Positions 5,042 through 6,403 of a DNA stretch of 6,403 nt are shown one piece after another. The DNA is from an uncultured Campylobacter sp. (GTDB lineage: Bacteria > Campylobacterota > Campylobacteria > Campylobacterales > Campylobacteraceae): contig NZ_CALIBB010000182.1 in assembly GCF_938045595.1 (NCBI RefSeq), positions 1 through 6,403 on the forward strand, written 5' to 3'. The number at the start of each line of letters is the position of its first letter. The stretch's first letter is position 1. The translations under genes and the position numbers were made by a program. The notes beneath the pieces were generated by a model. That model saw only the letters and a list, made by a program, of their open reading frames with translations. It was not told where the DNA came from and made no database searches.

Positions 5042-5722
5042 TTTAAAACCCTTGCGCTAGCAGCCGCGTTTTTCTTTGCGACCGGCGTAAATGCAGAGCT
5101 TACGACAGAAGCAAATTCCATAAATTTTAGAAAAACGAGCGGCGCGGAGCTAAATCTCGCGGACGTAAAAGACGCTAAATTTAAAGACGCGCGATTTAAG
5201 AACACAGATACCGTAGCGCACGGCACAACCCCAAACTCATCACAAAAAGTAACCCTCATCGACGAAGCGAAAAATTTCTACCGCGTGGACGAGCGGCTAT
5301 TTCGCAGCGCTCAGCTTGACGGGAGCGACGCCGCGAAACTGCACGAGCTGGGTATCAAAAGCATCGTAAATCTGCGCCATTTTAGCAAAGGCGGCGACAG
5401 AAGGGCGTTCGGAGATCAATTTTGGCTTGCAAACAAGCCGCTTCAAAGCTGGGAGATAAAGCCCGCGCAGATAGCGGACGTCTTGCGCACCATTCGCGAG
5501 CGCCAAAAGGAGGGCGCCGTGCTCGTGCGCTGCTATCACGGAGCCGATCGCACGGGGCTTGTGGTGGCGATGTACCGCGTGATCTATCAGGGCTGGAGCC
5601 TGGACGCCGCGCGCAGCGAGATGATAGACGGCGGATACGGCTTTCACTCCATGTGGCAGGATATCGCGGGCTTTTTGACGCCACAAAATGAAGCGCTCGT
5701 AAGAGCCGAGCTTGGAATTTAG
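5036..5722 (+). CDS. Secreted tyrosine/dual-specificity phosphatase-like protein
   Basis: A predicted periplasmic enzyme of the Cys-based protein phosphatase superfamily; substrate unknown. The 228 residues begin with a signal peptide (1-20, cleavage after Val-Asn-Ala). Residues 21-78 are a variable, polar linker with a small internal repeat (KDAKF / KDARF). The phosphatase domain runs from about 79: FYRVDERLFRSAQL (81-94), LGIKSIVNLR (105-114), a possible general-acid Asp at 121, the P-loop CYHGADR (Cys166 to Arg172, CX5R) followed by TG, then YRVIYQGWSLDAARSEM (180-196), GGYGFH (199-204) and a C-terminal helix. This arrangement matches a common proteobacterial dual-specificity phosphatase family. 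The residue before the catalytic Cys is Arg165, where His is usual. Start is TTG with AAAGGA 6 nt upstream. It stands alone, with 419 bp before and 517 bp after. Confidence 0.9.
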   Translation: MKFKTLALAAAFFFATGVNAELTTEANSINFRKTSGAELNLADVKDAKFKDARFKNTDTVAHGTTPNSSQKVTLIDEAKNFYRVDERLFRSAQLDGSDAAKLHELGIKSIVNLRHFSKGGDRRAFGDQFWLANKPLQSWEIKPAQIADVLRTIRERQKEGAVLVRCYHGADRTGLVVAMYRVIYQGWSLDAARSEMIDGGYGFHSMWQDIAGFLTPQNEALVRAELGI

Positions 5723-5736
5723 ACGCGGAATTTCGC

Positions 5737-5752
5737 CCGTCCGATCAGACGG
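5737..5752 (+). terminator. Short hairpin after the phosphatase-like gene
   Basis: CCGTC (5737-5741) pairs with GACGG (5748-5752) around a 6-nt loop, about 14 nt past the stop codon. The stem is short and followed by CGGCAAAATTTG, not a T-run, so termination is uncertain. Confidence 0.25.
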
Positions 5753-5817
5753 CGGCAAAATTTGTAAATTTAATAATGACAAAATGCCGTTTATAACGAA
5801 ATTTTAGAATACGAGCT

Positions 5818-5948
5818 ATGTATATTTTCTGGGGCGAGGCTCGGGATACACCAAAATAGGGGCGAAAAACGAGCTGCAAAGACGCGCGGAGTTTGAGCAA
5901 AAATTTGAGGCCTGCAAACAAAAGGCGCGAGAAATTTTAAATTTATAG
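5818..5948 (+). pseudogene. Frameshifted remnant of a small protein gene (about 43 aa)
   Basis: From the ATG at 5818 the frame reads MYIFWGEARDTPK and stops at 5857. The overlapping -1 frame is open to a TAG at 5946-5948 and encodes GSGYTKIGAKNELQRRAEFE and then a further Glu/Lys/Gln-rich amphipathic stretch ending in EILNL. Adding one base near 5836 would join them into a continuous product of about 43 residues starting MYIFWG. The downstream frame lacks any ATG, GTG or TTG of its own. Its composition and heptad-like pattern look coding. I do not recognise the family. There is no strong ribosome binding site before the ATG. A sequencing error would give the same picture as a real frameshift, and chance is not excluded. 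Confidence 0.35.
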
Positions 5949-5965
5949 ATATCGATAAAATTTCA

Positions 5966-6021
5966 CTCTTTGCGGCGAGTTAAATTTAAGGCCGCAAATT
6001 TCTAAAAAATATAGCAAAGAG
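5966..6021. other. Overlapping, mutually exclusive stem-loops
   Basis: TTTGCGGC (5969-5976) can pair with GCCGCAAA (5991-5998) in an 8-bp stem with a 14-nt loop, followed on plus by TTTCT. Alternatively CTCTTTGC (5966-5973) can pair with GCAAAGAG (6014-6021). Both need TTTGC at 5969-5973, so only one can form. It lies about 20 nt after the small-gene remnant and may be its old terminator. Confidence 0.4.
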
Positions 6022-6086
6022 ATTGCAAGATAGCAAAATTTAAAGCACAAAATCAAATCGTTCTATCGTACGGACGTGGCAGTGGC

Positions 6087-6155
6087 TTTAAATTTTAATA
6101 TGCAAAATTTTAAATCAAGTGTCGCGCGTACGACTAATCGCAGCCGTACACTTGA
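6087..6155. repeat. Pair of inverted repeats in the spacer before lptB's 3' end
   Basis: An AT-rich imperfect palindrome joins TTTAAATTTT (6087-6096) and AAAATTTTAAA (6104-6114). Directly after it TCAAGTGT (6115-6122) pairs with ACACTTGA (6148-6155), and inside that loop GTACG (6128-6132) can pair with CGTAC (6145-6149) as an alternative. No gene overlaps it. Confidence 0.5.
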
Positions 6156-6190
6156 AATTTAAATCGCAAAACTTAAATTATAGAATTTAA

Positions 6191-6239
6191 CCGCGCGCGC
6201 CGAAGCGGAAGCCCGAGGAGTTAAAACAACCCTGCGCGG
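6191..6239 (-). terminator. Weak inverted repeat downstream of lptB
   Basis: Next to the lptB stop codon, CCGCGC and GCGCGG (6234-6239 and 6191-6196 on plus) could form a 6-bp GC stem with a long loop, followed on minus by TTAAATT. The long loop makes it a poor intrinsic terminator. Confidence 0.2.
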
Positions 6240-6403
6240 CTAAATGCTAAAATCTTCGCCGAGGTAGAATTTACGGACATTCGGATCGCTGGCTATCTCT
6301 TTTGCGGTACCGCCTGCGAAAAGCTCGCCGTCTTTGATGACGTAGGCACGGTCGCAGATCGCAAGCGTTTCGCGGACATTGTGATCGGTGATGAGCACGC
6401 CGA
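6240..6403 (-). CDS. lptB: LPS export ABC transporter ATP-binding protein LptB, C-terminal part
   Basis: The last 53 codons of a gene that begins beyond the right edge of the window. LptB is the cytosolic ATPase that, with LptF/LptG, powers movement of lipopolysaccharide or lipooligosaccharide from the inner membrane to the cell surface. The visible end starts GVLITDHNVRETLAICDRAY, which contains the H-loop (switch) His of ABC ATPases in ITDHN, and continues VIKDGELFAGGTAKEIASDP to the characteristic C-terminus YLGEDFSI. It aligns closely with the E. coli LptB end (DHNVRETL, YLGEDF) as I remember it. Walker A, Walker B and the signature motif lie outside the window. Its orientation is opposite to the phosphatase-like gene, so the two converge on the 517-bp spacer. 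Confidence 0.95.
   Translation of the reverse strand, partial: GVLITDHNVRETLAICDRAYVIKDGELFAGGTAKEIASDPNVRKFYLGEDFSI

Noticed and set aside
5029..5046. Five-codon upstream ORF overlapping the TTG start
   Set aside because: Its ATG is fused to the Shine-Dalgarno with no spacing, so it is unlikely to be translated.
4903..5259. Minus-strand 118-codon open frame
   Set aside because: Antisense to the signal peptide and linker of the phosphatase-like gene, which has a clear start and domain.
5297..5782. Long minus-strand frame (and others at 5382-5691) opposite or overlapping the phosphatase-like gene
   Set aside because: Shadows of a real GC-rich coding frame that carries an intact CX5R motif.

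Overview
The window looks like chromosomal DNA from a Campylobacter, probably one of the higher-GC oral species (C. gracilis / C. showae / C. rectus type). The grounds are the split between GC-rich codons and AT-rich spacers, the very frequent AAATTT motif, clean epsilonproteobacterial-style proteins, and an LptB end. Species assignment is inference. No rRNA, tRNA, CRISPR array or recognisable insertion sequence was found.

Layout. 1-457 is non-coding, repeat-rich DNA that includes a 7 x 15-bp tandem repeat. 458-2187 (minus) is a two-component operon: an OmpR-type response regulator followed, with a 4-nt overlap, by a HAMP histidine kinase that has almost no periplasmic loop. 2188-2285 is a 98-bp divergent control region with a symmetric TATTATA element that could fire both ways. 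2286-4616 (plus) is a tight four-gene operon: a CsgG/HfaB-family lipoprotein, a DUF4810 lipoprotein, a GNA1162/DUF799 lipoprotein and a cytosolic DIP1984-family protein. 4617-5035 is a 419-bp spacer holding a candidate structured RNA. 5036-5722 (plus) encodes a secreted Cys-based tyrosine/dual-specificity phosphatase-like protein. 5723-6239 is a spacer with a frameshifted small-gene remnant and several inverted repeats. 6240-6403 (minus) is the C-terminal end of lptB, running off the window.

How the parts may work together (inference). The kinase/regulator pair lies head-to-head with an operon of three envelope lipoproteins. CsgG, DUF4810 and GNA1162-like proteins recur together in Gram-negative bacteria, and the complex they may form in the outer membrane has no settled function. 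Shared control by the regulator is plausible. The kinase carries a CxxxC pair in each transmembrane helix and the GNA1162 homologue carries a CxxC near its C-terminus, so a redox or metal link is worth testing, though nothing in the sequence proves it.

The best candidates for something undescribed are the 154-nt folded element at 4676-4829 with a promoter just upstream, the bidirectional promoter at 2254-2260, and the roughly thirty-fold excess of AAATTT, which is an instance of RAATTY.
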